Positions 52,191-62,639 of a stretch of 64,000 nt of DNA are shown piece after piece. The stretch is taken from assembly GCA_001600055.1 (NCBI GenBank), contig BCIV01000017.1, positions 310,001-374,000 of the forward strand, written 5' to 3'. Made by a program: the position numbers and the translations under genes. Below the pieces are notes generated by a model, which was given only the letters and a program-made list of their open reading frames with translations, made no database searches and was not told the DNA's origin. Numbering within the stretch: the first letter of the stretch is position 1; each line of letters begins with the position of its first letter. This DNA is from Filobasidium wieringae (Eukaryota > Basidiomycota > Tremellomycetes > Filobasidiales > Filobasidiaceae).

Positions 52191-54475
52191 TCACGTATAT
52201 AGATTGTCAATACCTCTCCTAGCTTCGTCCATCTCGACTTCGGCACTTGCATCCTCCTCGACATTCTCCAAGCTTCTCCTGGAGATTTCCCCTGAAGCTA
52301 CGGGTAGATCGGCGAGAGTGGAAAGGAAGGTGCTGTTCATTGGCGTAGCAGCGTCTAGTCCAGTATAGTTTGGATTTCCGTTTCCAATCGGGAGACTGAG
52401 ATCCGGTACAGGTAGAGCTCCCAAGGACATCTGAGGACGAGTCGAATTGGTCGGGGAAGGAGCCAACTCCTCAGTATCTTCTTCTGTCGACAAATTCGCG
52501 ATCGATTCGACTGGTCCTTCAGAGTCGCTCGTACCCGTCATAGAATCCAGAGAGCTCGGATCGGCTTCTCCATTGGTGACTGCCCGGTCTGCGACCGATT
52601 CTCGTCTGTTGGCTGCTGCTGCGGAGGCTCTTCTAGATGCTACTTCCCAAGCGTCTTCAAGCTCCACATCTGCTTCGAGATCGTGGAAGGTTCGCTACAG
52701 CAGATATGGTTTAGCCTTGTTGTGCGTATCAAGGTAGAGAATGCGACTTACACAAAGTGGACAAGAGAAACCAGGGTGATGTTTCTCTAAGATCGGTCGG
52801 ATACATTTGTAGTGGAACTAGAAAAGTAAGGTATTGGTTAATCGATTTTCGAAAGAGCGGGAATCGTAAAGCCGACTCACCACATGAGAACAAGGACTAT
52901 ATGCAGAAAAATAAGCTTTATCAGCACAATCACCGGCATTTCTCGTTATAAGCAATAACTTACGCAATAAACAATGCCTGGTGCACCGTGACAGAGAACA
53001 AACAAATACAGCAATCTGTAACGCTTGCCTTGCCTTTCCCCTTGCTTGGCGTAGCAGTGGGAGTATTCGCGACTCCTCCTAACTCTTTCAATTGTTTCAT
53101 TGCCTCTTTGCTATTGGTTGAGGGTGGAATGTGCACAATGTTTAGTAATGGGTACGAGCTAGAGGAGATGTAATTTCGACTAACTTGAAGTTATCGTATT
53201 GACCCCTCTTTTCACGTCCCACTTCAACCCTTAATTTGATGCATCGATAGATCTCCTCGACCCCACCTTGATAATCCACTCCAAGTTGGATGATGTCCCC
53301 GTCCTGAATGCCATATAGTCAATGAGACAGATCCAGGGCGAGACAAGACTAGGAACGGAAACACACCTTGATAGAAAAGGGTCTCGATAGATGGGTCGGG
53401 TGGGACAGTCGGATGTGATTGAGGAACGTCCCAGAGGAAGAGCTTGTATCTCTCAAGTAGAACTATGTCCTTCTCGAATCAGCCCAAGACTCGTCCCGAT
53501 CCCTTGAGGAAGACTGACCTGACCACCCTTCTCCACCCAGATCTCTGCATGTCCTCTACTCACGACTTTGCTTCTGAAAGCTACTCTTCCACTGTTCAGG
53601 GGTCCACCCCCACCTGCGTTGGCTCCTCTTGCCGTATTCGCTTGTTCAGGAGCCGCAGCACTTCCCATATCTCTAGCAGAAGGATCCGTGACATTTCCCC
53701 CTGCCCCAGCTCCCATGAAATCCGCAGATCCGCTCCCATCGATTAACCCACCAGGCATGCCCGAACCGAATCCTCCGGTGGTCTGTGTTGTTCCTGGTTG
53801 TGGGGCGGTGGAAGGTCTTTCAGTAAACCTCCCAATTCGCAAGATCGTTCCATGTTCGGGATGATCGCTTGGTCCGTCACAAGGTTTGAGATCGCGGACA
53901 ACAGGCTCGAAGTGAACCGATCGGCTGGTTTCTAGATGTGGGACGAGACGGATTCGATGAGTCGGACCTGGAGGGGCAGTGATGGTTGGTCCTAGGATGA
54001 GACATTGATGAGCGATGAAACATTGTGTGACGTCCATGAAGAACTTACCACCTGATGGTTGACTAGTACTTCTCGCTAGATTGGCCTCTGAAGTAGCTCT
54101 CCCTTGAGAAGGTCTAACAGGCGAATCCACCGTCGAGCCCATCTGAGCTGATCCTGAACTAGTCCCTGACGACGTCCCAACTCCATAACTCCCCAATCTT
54201 GTCAAAGTGGAACTCCTCGGCCTGGTCCTTTGCATGAAGCTGGGTAAGAAACTCGATCGCGGACTGGCCGATCCAACGTTTGGTAATTCCCTCGATCCGC
54301 TGGGAGTCATTAGAGGATTCCCACTCCCCGTGCCTCCTGGAGGACTTGTAGGTGTACCAGGACTGGAACGATTCCAGAACCCACCGGTCTGCGCCGGAGG
54401 GAGAGGGATGTGATTGGGACGAGCGTTCGAAGAGGATCGAGTACGGTTCATTGTAGGGGTGTTTGGACCTCGCAT
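52191..54475 (-). CDS. DMA1: Dma1/Dma2-type FHA-RING E3 ubiquitin ligase
   Basis: The gene starts at ATG 54475 (MRGPNTPTMNRTRSSS) or the in-frame ATG 54451, and stops at 52191. A Ser/Pro/Gly-rich N-terminus leads into an FHA domain: ILRIGRFTERP, KVVSRGHAEIWVEKGGQ, FYLRDTSSSSGTFLNHIRLS and DIIQLGVDYQGG, with the phosphothreonine-binding Arg, Ser and Asn in place. A RING follows: DCCICLFSVTVHQALFIAPC, then SHVFHYKCIRPILEKH and SCPLCRTF. This FHA-RING order is specific to Dma1/Dma2 ligases, which act in spindle-position checkpoint and septin control. The C-terminal tail is acidic and disordered. A large Gly-rich insert sits inside the FHA domain (about 53640-53800), longer than I would expect. 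Confidence 0.9.
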
Positions 54476-57400
54476 CGATTCCTCGAGGTGGTTCAGGTGT
54501 ATGGGTATGTAATCCAGATTGAATGATCGTTGCCCGGTAGTTGCAAATTGCAGAAGATGGATGGTAATACCCAATACGAAATGCTCAGTTGCCAGGGTGA
54601 AATGACCTCGCCTGCCTGCATCGTCATCTGAGCATTCGCTGTCCCAGCGCCCATCTTCAGAGGTTACGTAATCTAGCCAAGTGATCGGCTCCGCGGCGTT
54701 CTGGAGCCCTGCATCGTTCCTCACGCGAACCCCGGGCACCACACGGCGTTCACTCGATCGGGAGCGAGGAAGGGAAAGTATTAGCGGTGCGTTTCAGCCT
54801 GGTCCAAAGGTTGCAGCAACTCGGTCCTGATTTTCGAGGCTTCTCCGGCTCTGTAACGGCCCGTGAACCCCGAAAGGAGGGAAGCAGTAACTCGTTGTTC
54901 CACTTTGTACATGTTCTGGACGTATTCTGGACGCTGTGCATCTCGAGTCTCATCCTACAGACGCAAGTCGGTCCAGGGCAAGGGCAATGGTGTCTGTTTC
55001 AAGCCGAAGCTGCCAGAGCGGTTTTGAAACGCTCATGTCTATCTGATGTGAAGTATCAAATCAGATCAAAGGTACTCATCATACGTATCAATCAGCTTTG
55101 CGATAACGGATCACTCGCTATGGCTTGACCGAGAAATCCACCCAAGTGACGCAGCTGTGCCAACGGAGTGGACCTAGAAAACTCTCCGTTCTGTAGTCAC
55201 CTCTCTCACTCATCCCGTCACGTTGACATTATTGCAACCACCCGGAGTGCAGTTCTAGGCATGTTTCTCGATCACATTTCAGTCCGCTTTGATCTTGGAA
55301 GACTTGCAGTGTGATCTATCCTTTGGTACATCGGATGTGATAAGGTCTGAACTCGCGAACTCGCCGGACATGACCGTTTGCCTTCTCGCCGTTCGATAAA
55401 GGAGGGTCCTCAGCGGAAGGAGGGGAAGAGAAGGTTTTGATCGCGTGTTTCACTTGATCGAGTGCGCTTCTTTCCCCGCAGAACCGTAATCCCTCATCAC
55501 ATTCACACGCTTTGGAGCCTACGCAGAAGGTTCAGCGAGATTTCGAATGCTGTACGGGGGATTTTGCGGTGGGAAAGGATGTCTGAGATGACCGAATTTC
55601 GATTTTATCATCTACCTTGACTGCGTCTGAGCGTGTGATGTGACCACTCAAGGGAGGGGTAGGCTAGGTTATCACCTCCTTCCAACTTCTTTCCCCCTTT
55701 TCGAGCCTGTAAACCGTGTTTCATCAGTCTCATCAGCCCTTCATGTGCCACTCGAACATTTCACTCATCAATCTATGAGGCTTTGAACAAGGTCGAAAGG
55801 GATCTCGGGATGAGAGATTCCAGCCGAACCAAAAAAGATGACACCGATGCCCAACTCCACTTGCTGTTGATCGTTTTCCATTCCGTAGAGCTGCAACCCG
55901 TAGCCTGTAAATTTCTAGTCTTCTTCTTTCACCCAACCAACCTATGACTTCGGGTCTTGTTCTTCTTCATCCCTCACCTCACGCCCGGAAGCGACCCCTC
56001 AAGACGATCTAGCCTAGCTATTGATCTTAACGACAACCGGACTCGGGACAAACCGATCCTTTTCACGAACTCGGACGATCACGACTGGTCTACTCGACAA
56101 CTTTTTACGAACTTACGAATATCACGGGCAGCTTGAGCTTTGAAATTTCCAACCATTCTTGGACGAAAACGATCAGCTGGTTATAGTCATAGCCACACTT
56201 TCCCTGGACACGATCAAGAAGATTTTAGCCATCTAATTGAGAGGCAACTTGTGTAAAGTCAAGGAGAGAAGTCGATCCGTTTGAGAACAGCAATACAGTA
56301 CGAAACCGTGAGTCCAGCTTTTGTTAATCGAATCCAGGAAAAGACAGAGGAGTACATGAACGACAAGCGACAAGCTGTCAAATTGAGACGACACAGTAGG
56401 AGATGTTCGGAATGAGTTGCTGGACGAGCTCTTTGTGCCGAGAATCATGCTGACTGATCTACGTTTCTGGCTCTTTTTATACTTGCAAATCCTGTTCACA
56501 TCCCTCTTCTACGTTTCATCCCAAACAACGTCACTACTATATCCTCGATTATACGGGCGATCCTCCTCGATACGACACCTATCCTCGACTCTCACATCAT
56601 CCCTACGCCTAAACTCGACCTCGGCCTCCCTTTGGAACGAATCCTGTCTCGGCCGCGTCGATCGTCTTTGTTCTCTGCGAATCTCTACGCGTTTCATGGT
56701 GAAACATCGCCTTCTTCTTTCCGCCTCATCCTTTCTCCCTGCCGCGCGGGATATCAATCATCTCTTGGACTTCCATCAATCCGGTATCATCCTGAAACGC
56801 TCTGCCCGGGATATCGCCATAAAATTGCCCTGTCCCTCCCACACTTGCTCGCTCTCGCCCTCTACGGCTTCGTCCCGGGTTTTTTTCGCCGATCGAAACT
56901 ATCATTGTAGATCCAATTGATCTGCAAAAGATCAGCAATCCACCTAGCCGAGTCCTGCCCATTCCCCCTACGACTACCAAAGCGACCCCTATCCACTCTT
57001 CAAAGGGATAGTCGTAGAAGGATACGAGGAATCGAGAGACAACATAGAAGGGTTTCGGCTGGATCAGGCTCCAAAACAACATTCAGTGGGTTCACTCCAA
57101 CGCTGGCACCCATGCTGCTCGAGTACTTATATCTCTCTTTTTGATCTTCTTTCCCGGTATAACTTCTTCAGCGCCTACTCCAGTCGCTCCAGGAAAAACC
57201 ATAGCCATAGCCTCTCGACAACGACTTTTCAAGTTGTAACGACCTTTCACCTTGGGAACCAACATTTTAACGACCACCGCTCCTTTGATCGACATTCCCT
57301 TGCGCTCCTTTGAAATAGCCAGCATGTGAGTCCCATTGGAGATGGCTTTCGTTCTGTGCACTGGCGTCTTTCTTACTCGGATATACGTTCGCCTATTCAG

Positions 57401-59652
57401 CTTCACATCCATCGGCCAAGCTTTGAATACCGAGTGCCGAAACGACCCAGTGAGTACAATAGTAGGACATGACTCCCCATTGTGCTGTGCCGAAAGCTAA
57501 TCTCGCGTTGTTTATTGTCGTGATATGATTCATAGGTACGGATAGTCACCTGCAACATCACAGAAAGATACCGCTCTGTTCGGAGTAACTGTTCAAGCCA
57601 AAGTGAGTCGCTTAAAAGTTGCTATACTTCAGCCTTTGTTTGTCATGGTTCGGGAGATCTATGACCTGGAATTCGAGGGTTGTTGGTGTTACAACTTCGC
57701 AATCCTGAGACACGATAACAAATGAGAGGAAAGGAACGGTGAAGGTGCAAAAGGCACGGGGCATGCAATTGCGATCTCATCGCTTCGGCTGTGACCGAAT
57801 CCATAGGATCGCGGAACGAAAAGCGAAAAACACCAAGCTCGCGCGGTCACGTTGATAGTGGGATGGGAAATATCATCCAAGCTGGATTGCTCGGACGAAT
57901 CGACTTCACCATAGCCTGTGAACAAGGAAACTTGGAACTTTGTGCTTGCCATGCGTTTCGAATGTATACAGAAGGAAGGGTTGGCTGGCATGCGAATATC
58001 ACAAAGGAAAACAGAGTGATTTCGCACGATGTTCGGGACGGCTACGGTGATCGAGATCCGATGAGAAGGGGATCTGATAGTCATCATGGACAGTATAGTA
58101 GCTCACATCGCATCAATCATTGATTGATCGTTCTGAATGTTGTTGAAGTCAAACTCTACAAGCGACAGAGTTTAGAGATCTGCGTCTCCGATCTGAAAGG
58201 ATACTTACCACCATCGTTCCGCAGGCATCTTTCTCCGGTCGCCGACTGGTATTTGGATTATTTGACCCGGGTCGTGAGTGTCCTTCAGCCTTTGCCCTTT
58301 GTTCGTGGGTTGGTCCGGCGTCGATTCCTTCTGCGGAAACGGTTTGGCACGCTGAAAGATTGCGCGCGCGCCACGCAAAGTTCCGTGCCACAATCTGCAC
58401 ACCCATCAGGGTCGAGGATGTGACATCGCGCACGGCGTTGGTCAGGGGAGGCAAGTACCGAGCCTGAAGGCGTTGCACATTCACCCATGAACGGGTGTAG
58501 GAAACATGACGAAACGTCCCATCTCGAGGGCACAGAAACAAGGTTAGCGTTGGGACGATGCGCAAGGGTATGAGGTGGAAATAAAAATCAGCCAGCATGG
58601 AATGAAGTTGGAGCCGCCTGGCTTGTTCGGAGCTGAAGTACTGGTATAGATATCTCGAGCTCTGTATCGGTCGTCATTCTGCCTTGCTATTCTGACTCTG
58701 TTCGCATCGCCTTCTCGACGACAACTCGACGATTGCATCGCAACAGCCTGACAAGTAGCAAGTAGTAGGGATATTGCGAAGAAGCAAAAGAGCTAGTCTC
58801 GTGAAGAACGCTCAGCCCGGAAATCTCCCGTCCTCTTCCGAAAAACGTCTTTTCAATCCGATCGGAATCCGACGCAAGCACAGGCCACTGGAAGCTCACA
58901 CATCCTATTTGTTTATTGTCATATCCATCAACACTGCTTGACCTGCCACTCTACACCATTGACCCATCACCTCCCTGACCCTGCAACAACGCAACCACCT
59001 CTACACGACCTCGGCTACCGTCCCTTGGACGACTGCAACGACCTCGCTCGACCATTCGCTCTTCCTTCTATTTTTACGTAAATAAATCGAACTCCGTTCT
59101 GCTGTCGGTACTTTTGGATCGTATTTTTACGTCACGCGCCAATTTCAACGCGTTCTCTCCCACTCCCGACGCCGGTCACATCAACACACTTCCTCCTCGG
59201 TCGCACACTCCCACACCCACCCAACCTACCTACTCGCACTCGCACTTCTCGCACCCTTCCTCGCTCAACACTCTAACTCCTGCTTCATAACCCTCCATCA
59301 CCATCTTACTCCTATCACCTCTTCCCTTCTCCTCGAATCCTCGCTCCTTCCCCGTGTATACAATTTTTCTACGGTCGAGCAGGACTCTTGACCTCACAAA
59401 CCTCTCGCCGGCTACACGATCCTCTACACGACGCCAACCTAGGCAACTTTCACGTTCTTTATCCTAACGACTGTTACTTTCAACTCTGCGTCAAGCCTCC
59501 AATCTGCTCTTGTGTCTTTCCGTCCATTAAACACACTGGTAAGTGTCATCAGCGTGCACCATCGCGATCGAAACTGATCGGCTTCCTGCAACCCCTTTTT
59601 CCCTTAGATCTTACCAGTATCGATCCTTCTACCACAATTACAATTCACCAAC
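54476..59652. other. 5.2 kb gene-poor region upstream of CLN1
   Basis: This is by far the longest stretch without a supported gene. The first part is the DMA1-like promoter. Around 56430-57450 the plus strand has several interleaved open frames with hydrophobic starts (for example MLTDLRFWLFLYLQIL at 56447), but no combination gives a recognisable domain. From about 58900 to 59650 the plus strand is very C/T-rich and ends in a spliced CLN1 leader (intron 59539-59607, GTAAGT to CCCTTAG). A long regulatory region, a noncoding transcript or a decayed gene are all possible. Confidence 0.45.
59539..59607 (+). other. Probable intron in the CLN1 5' leader
   Basis: A 69-nt intron with GTAAGT donor, an ACTGAT branch-like site and a pyrimidine-rich CCCTTAG acceptor lies about 45 bp before the CLN1 ATG. 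It sits at the end of a C/T-rich leader. Prediction from signals only. Confidence 0.6.
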
Positions 59653-61416
59653 ATGCCTCCCGCACCACCCATCAAATCCATCCGACCTTCGGTTTATGCC
59701 AACAATACCGGCAGTTCTTCAACGAAGAAGCGTGCCTCAGTCTCTCCCGCTGAAGCAGCTGGAGGTTATCATCATCACCATCACCCCGGAAAGTTAGCCG
59801 GACTCGCACCCAAGAGAGAGATCTCTCCTAACAAGCAACGATTCCAACAAGTTCAACAGCAGCAAGTGCAGCGTGCAACCGTAACATCTGCTAGTGCTCC
59901 TATCATCAACCATAGCGTATCAAACCCGATCATGCGATCGACCGGAATTACAGTGTCAAGCGGATCATCAAATGGCAACATTCGTGAGAATAGGTTGTTG
60001 TTCGAGGATGAGTATAGTCGAGAGGTTCAAGATTACATGCACGAAATGGAGGTTAGTTGATATTAAACCTTAAAGCCAGAATCTTCATCACTTGATCGAG
60101 ATCACTGATCAACTTCACGTCTTTCGTTAGGGACAAACTTTAGCTTCCGCCGATTTCATCGACATGCAACCGGAACTCCAATGGTACATGCGACCATACC
60201 TCGTGGACTTCCTTGTTGAGATCCACCAGCAGTTCCGTCTTCGACCGGAAGTCCTTTACCTCGCCTTGAACATTGTTGACCGTTACGTATCAAAACGTGT
60301 CGTCTACAAGAAGCACTATCAGCTAGTAGGATGCTCAGCTTTGTGGATCGCTTCCAAGTTCGAGGATGCCAAGGATCGGGTACCGACTGTCAAGGAGCTT
60401 GCAGACATGTGTTGTTCCGCGTATGACGTGACTGCGTTCTTGCAGAGTGAGTAGCGACATCATCGCAAGCATGAGCAGATGCTAACGTTAATACGTTGCG
60501 GTACTTCAGTGGAAGGTCATTTGCTGCAGACTATCGGCTGGACCATTGGACACCCTACTGCCGAGGCATGGATGCGTCTGTACTGTCAAGGCACTCAGGA
60601 ATCCACTCGGGTTCAGCATGTGGCTCGTTTCGTCATGGAGACCACCCTTTTCGCGCGGGATTTCGTCGGCCTCAAGCCTTCAACCATTGCGCAAGGTTGT
60701 CTTCTTATAGCTCGTCACATCTGCGGCTTCCCCGTACGGACCGATCTTTTGCCTCATGACAAGGAAGTCAAGCATGTGACTACTTGCTTGGACGTTCTCT
60801 TCTCTGAACACGCCAAATCTGTTTCGCAAATCTGCATCGAAAAGGTGAGCCACCTACCTTTTGAGAACCAATATCTAAGAGATCCTAACGATATCTTTGT
60901 GCATAGTACGCTCCCCATTACTACAGCACTGCAAGCACTGTCACCATGCAATACTACGCATCCGGGCGCCGTTACCGTTTAGCTGAACTGCCAATCACGC
61001 CAGCTGCTACTTTGTCGAGCAGTCTGGTTTCCGCTTGGTCTCGACGCGGAAGCGAGTATTCCAATGGCAGTCCTGGGATCTACAGTACCAGCTCGAGCGA
61101 ATGTGGCGATGAAACTCTACCCAAAACACCATGCACGCCAATCGGCACTATCGGTGGTATCGATCCTTTCGTTGTGCAAGCCATGTCGGCAGGGTCATCC
61201 TCTGGTCACGAGGTGCCGATTGGGATGATGAACAACTCTTCCTCAAAGGAAAACATCATGCCTGCTGGTTACGACGTTTTGGGACCCAAGAAGAGCATCA
61301 ATCCCAACAACGCTCACTCAGGCGGCTATGCTATCAACCAGCAGCAACGAGTGGTGCTACAATCGGTCCAACCCCAAGTTCACAACAGTGCTCGATTACG
61401 CCGACTGAGCAGTTGA
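59653..61416 (+). CDS. CLN1: G1/S cyclin, Cln1-type
   Basis: Four exons (59653-60051, 60131-60446, 60510-60844, 60907-61416) sum to 520 codons. A disordered basic and Gln-rich N-terminus leads to the cyclin box: [20 protein letters not shown], then [40 protein letters not shown], and [17 protein letters not shown]. The second cyclin fold begins [19 protein letters not shown]. The Ser/Thr-rich C-terminus ([10 protein letters not shown] and similar) carries Thr-Pro sites and looks like a phosphodegron region. In Cryptococcus a single Cln1 is the G1/S cyclin and also affects morphology; identity here is by family resemblance. The gene has a long C/T-rich leader and more than 5 kb of gene-poor upstream sequence. 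Confidence 0.88.
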
Positions 61417-61999
61417 TCGGGCATGGAACGCATAGATGGAACAACAGCAGTGTACGACTACAACTTACGACAATCTTGGGATTCTCTGGATTTTTCTCTT
61501 CTCTTTGGACGGGCACTACATTTACTTTTTACGACAATTCTTTATGTCACGCTTTCCTTGGTTCGAAGGTTCCCTGCGAATTTCGCCCATTTCCGACAAC
61601 ATTCATCTTGCGGCGAACCGATTAGTCATAGCGATTAATAGGCGTCGCATCCTACACACAGCATATCTACAATCACGACATACTCTCCTCGGTCTAGCGG
61701 AGGATACCGCATGACCGTGTCCCATTTTTGGTCTGGTTACCTTTTCAGCTCGGTCGATATCTCTCGTGGACAACATCCATCGACCAGCTCCCTTCCTCCA
61801 TCATACTCAGCATTGCGACAACACCTCCATGTATCATTCAAATAGACGGCTGGCTTCCAACCGCCTTTACGCTCTTGAGCTCTTGAACCTGTTTCTATCT
61901 CGATTATATAGCTCTCTCGCCAACAACCCGTATTTTTACAATATAAATCTAGCCGTGAGGCCGTATGTGCTGTAGTAGTATAGTAGTGTTAACAATAGC
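61417..61999. other. 3' flank of CLN1
   Basis: About 580 bp between convergent genes, with T-rich stretches suited to a CLN1 3' UTR. Overlapping short frames here have no domain. Confidence 0.35.
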
Positions 62000-62497
62000 T
62001 CAGTCGTATGAAATGCCTTCGAGTTCTTGAATGAGCATGTGGTTCAAGTCAGACGAAAAAGCCAAGTCGTGTCGATGGCGGAACTTCGACTCACTCGGCT
62101 GTGTTTGTATAGCTTCTCGCCGGCCCCTTGGATTCTGCGCCACCGTATAGCCAGCCTCGATCGCTCTTCTTGTCCCGTCCTGGATGTTGTCGCTACCAGA
62201 AACAAGACCTAATTCAAACGCTTTATTTGCGAGGATCATGTCATCGGAGCCTTGCACCTCCAAGCCGGTTACAGGATCAAGGGTATTTACGTGTCGATCC
62301 CAGTCCTCTTCTGTCGCTGACAGGGTGATTACGCAGTCTTTATCTGTATAGGTTATCGCAGCTGGCTCCAAGCCCGCTTTTTGCAGGTGCCAAAGGGCAT
62401 TCGAGAATTCAGCAAAATATGTCTCTCGCGAAGCTTCGATAGTGAGCTGCTGCGGGCCGACTTTGCCGTTGAAGTTCATAAAAGTGATATTACACAT
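62000..62497 (-). CDS. Small protein of unknown function downstream of CDC73
   Basis: An intronless frame of 165 codons from ATG 62497 (MCNITFMNFNGKVGPQQL) to the stop at 62000. It looks folded: TIEASRETYFAEFSNALWHL, an ITYTDKDCVITLSATEED strand-helix pattern and MILANKAFELGLVSG. I do not recognise the family. The same frame stays open upstream to 62719, but that part overlaps the last CDC73 exon in another frame, so the start at 62497 is preferred. It begins about 140 bp after the CDC73 stop on the same strand and ends convergent to CLN1. Confidence 0.55.
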   Translation of the reverse strand: MCNITFMNFNGKVGPQQLTIEASRETYFAEFSNALWHLQKAGLEPAAITYTDKDCVITLSATEEDWDRHVNTLDPVTGLEVQGSDDMILANKAFELGLVSGSDNIQDGTRRAIEAGYTVAQNPRGRREAIQTQPSESKFRHRHDLAFSSDLNHMLIQELEGISYD

Positions 62498-62639
62498 ATG
62501 AGCAGATTCAGTTGTTGCTTGGATGGGTCTGATATGTGATCGGTATATTCTTGTATATGAGGTAGGCCTGTACACGATTGGTGTGGACCGGTGTGATGCA
62601 CGTTGACAAGCTGATTGTATTCTACAGTTTGCTTCCGCA

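Noticed and set aside
56417..56920. 167-codon plus-strand frame with a hydrophobic start
   Set aside because: No domain and no neighbouring exon that extends it; kept only as a finding, not as a gene.
57689..58087. 132-codon minus-strand frame in the region upstream of CLN1
   Set aside because: No domain, no splice partners and no conserved-looking motif.
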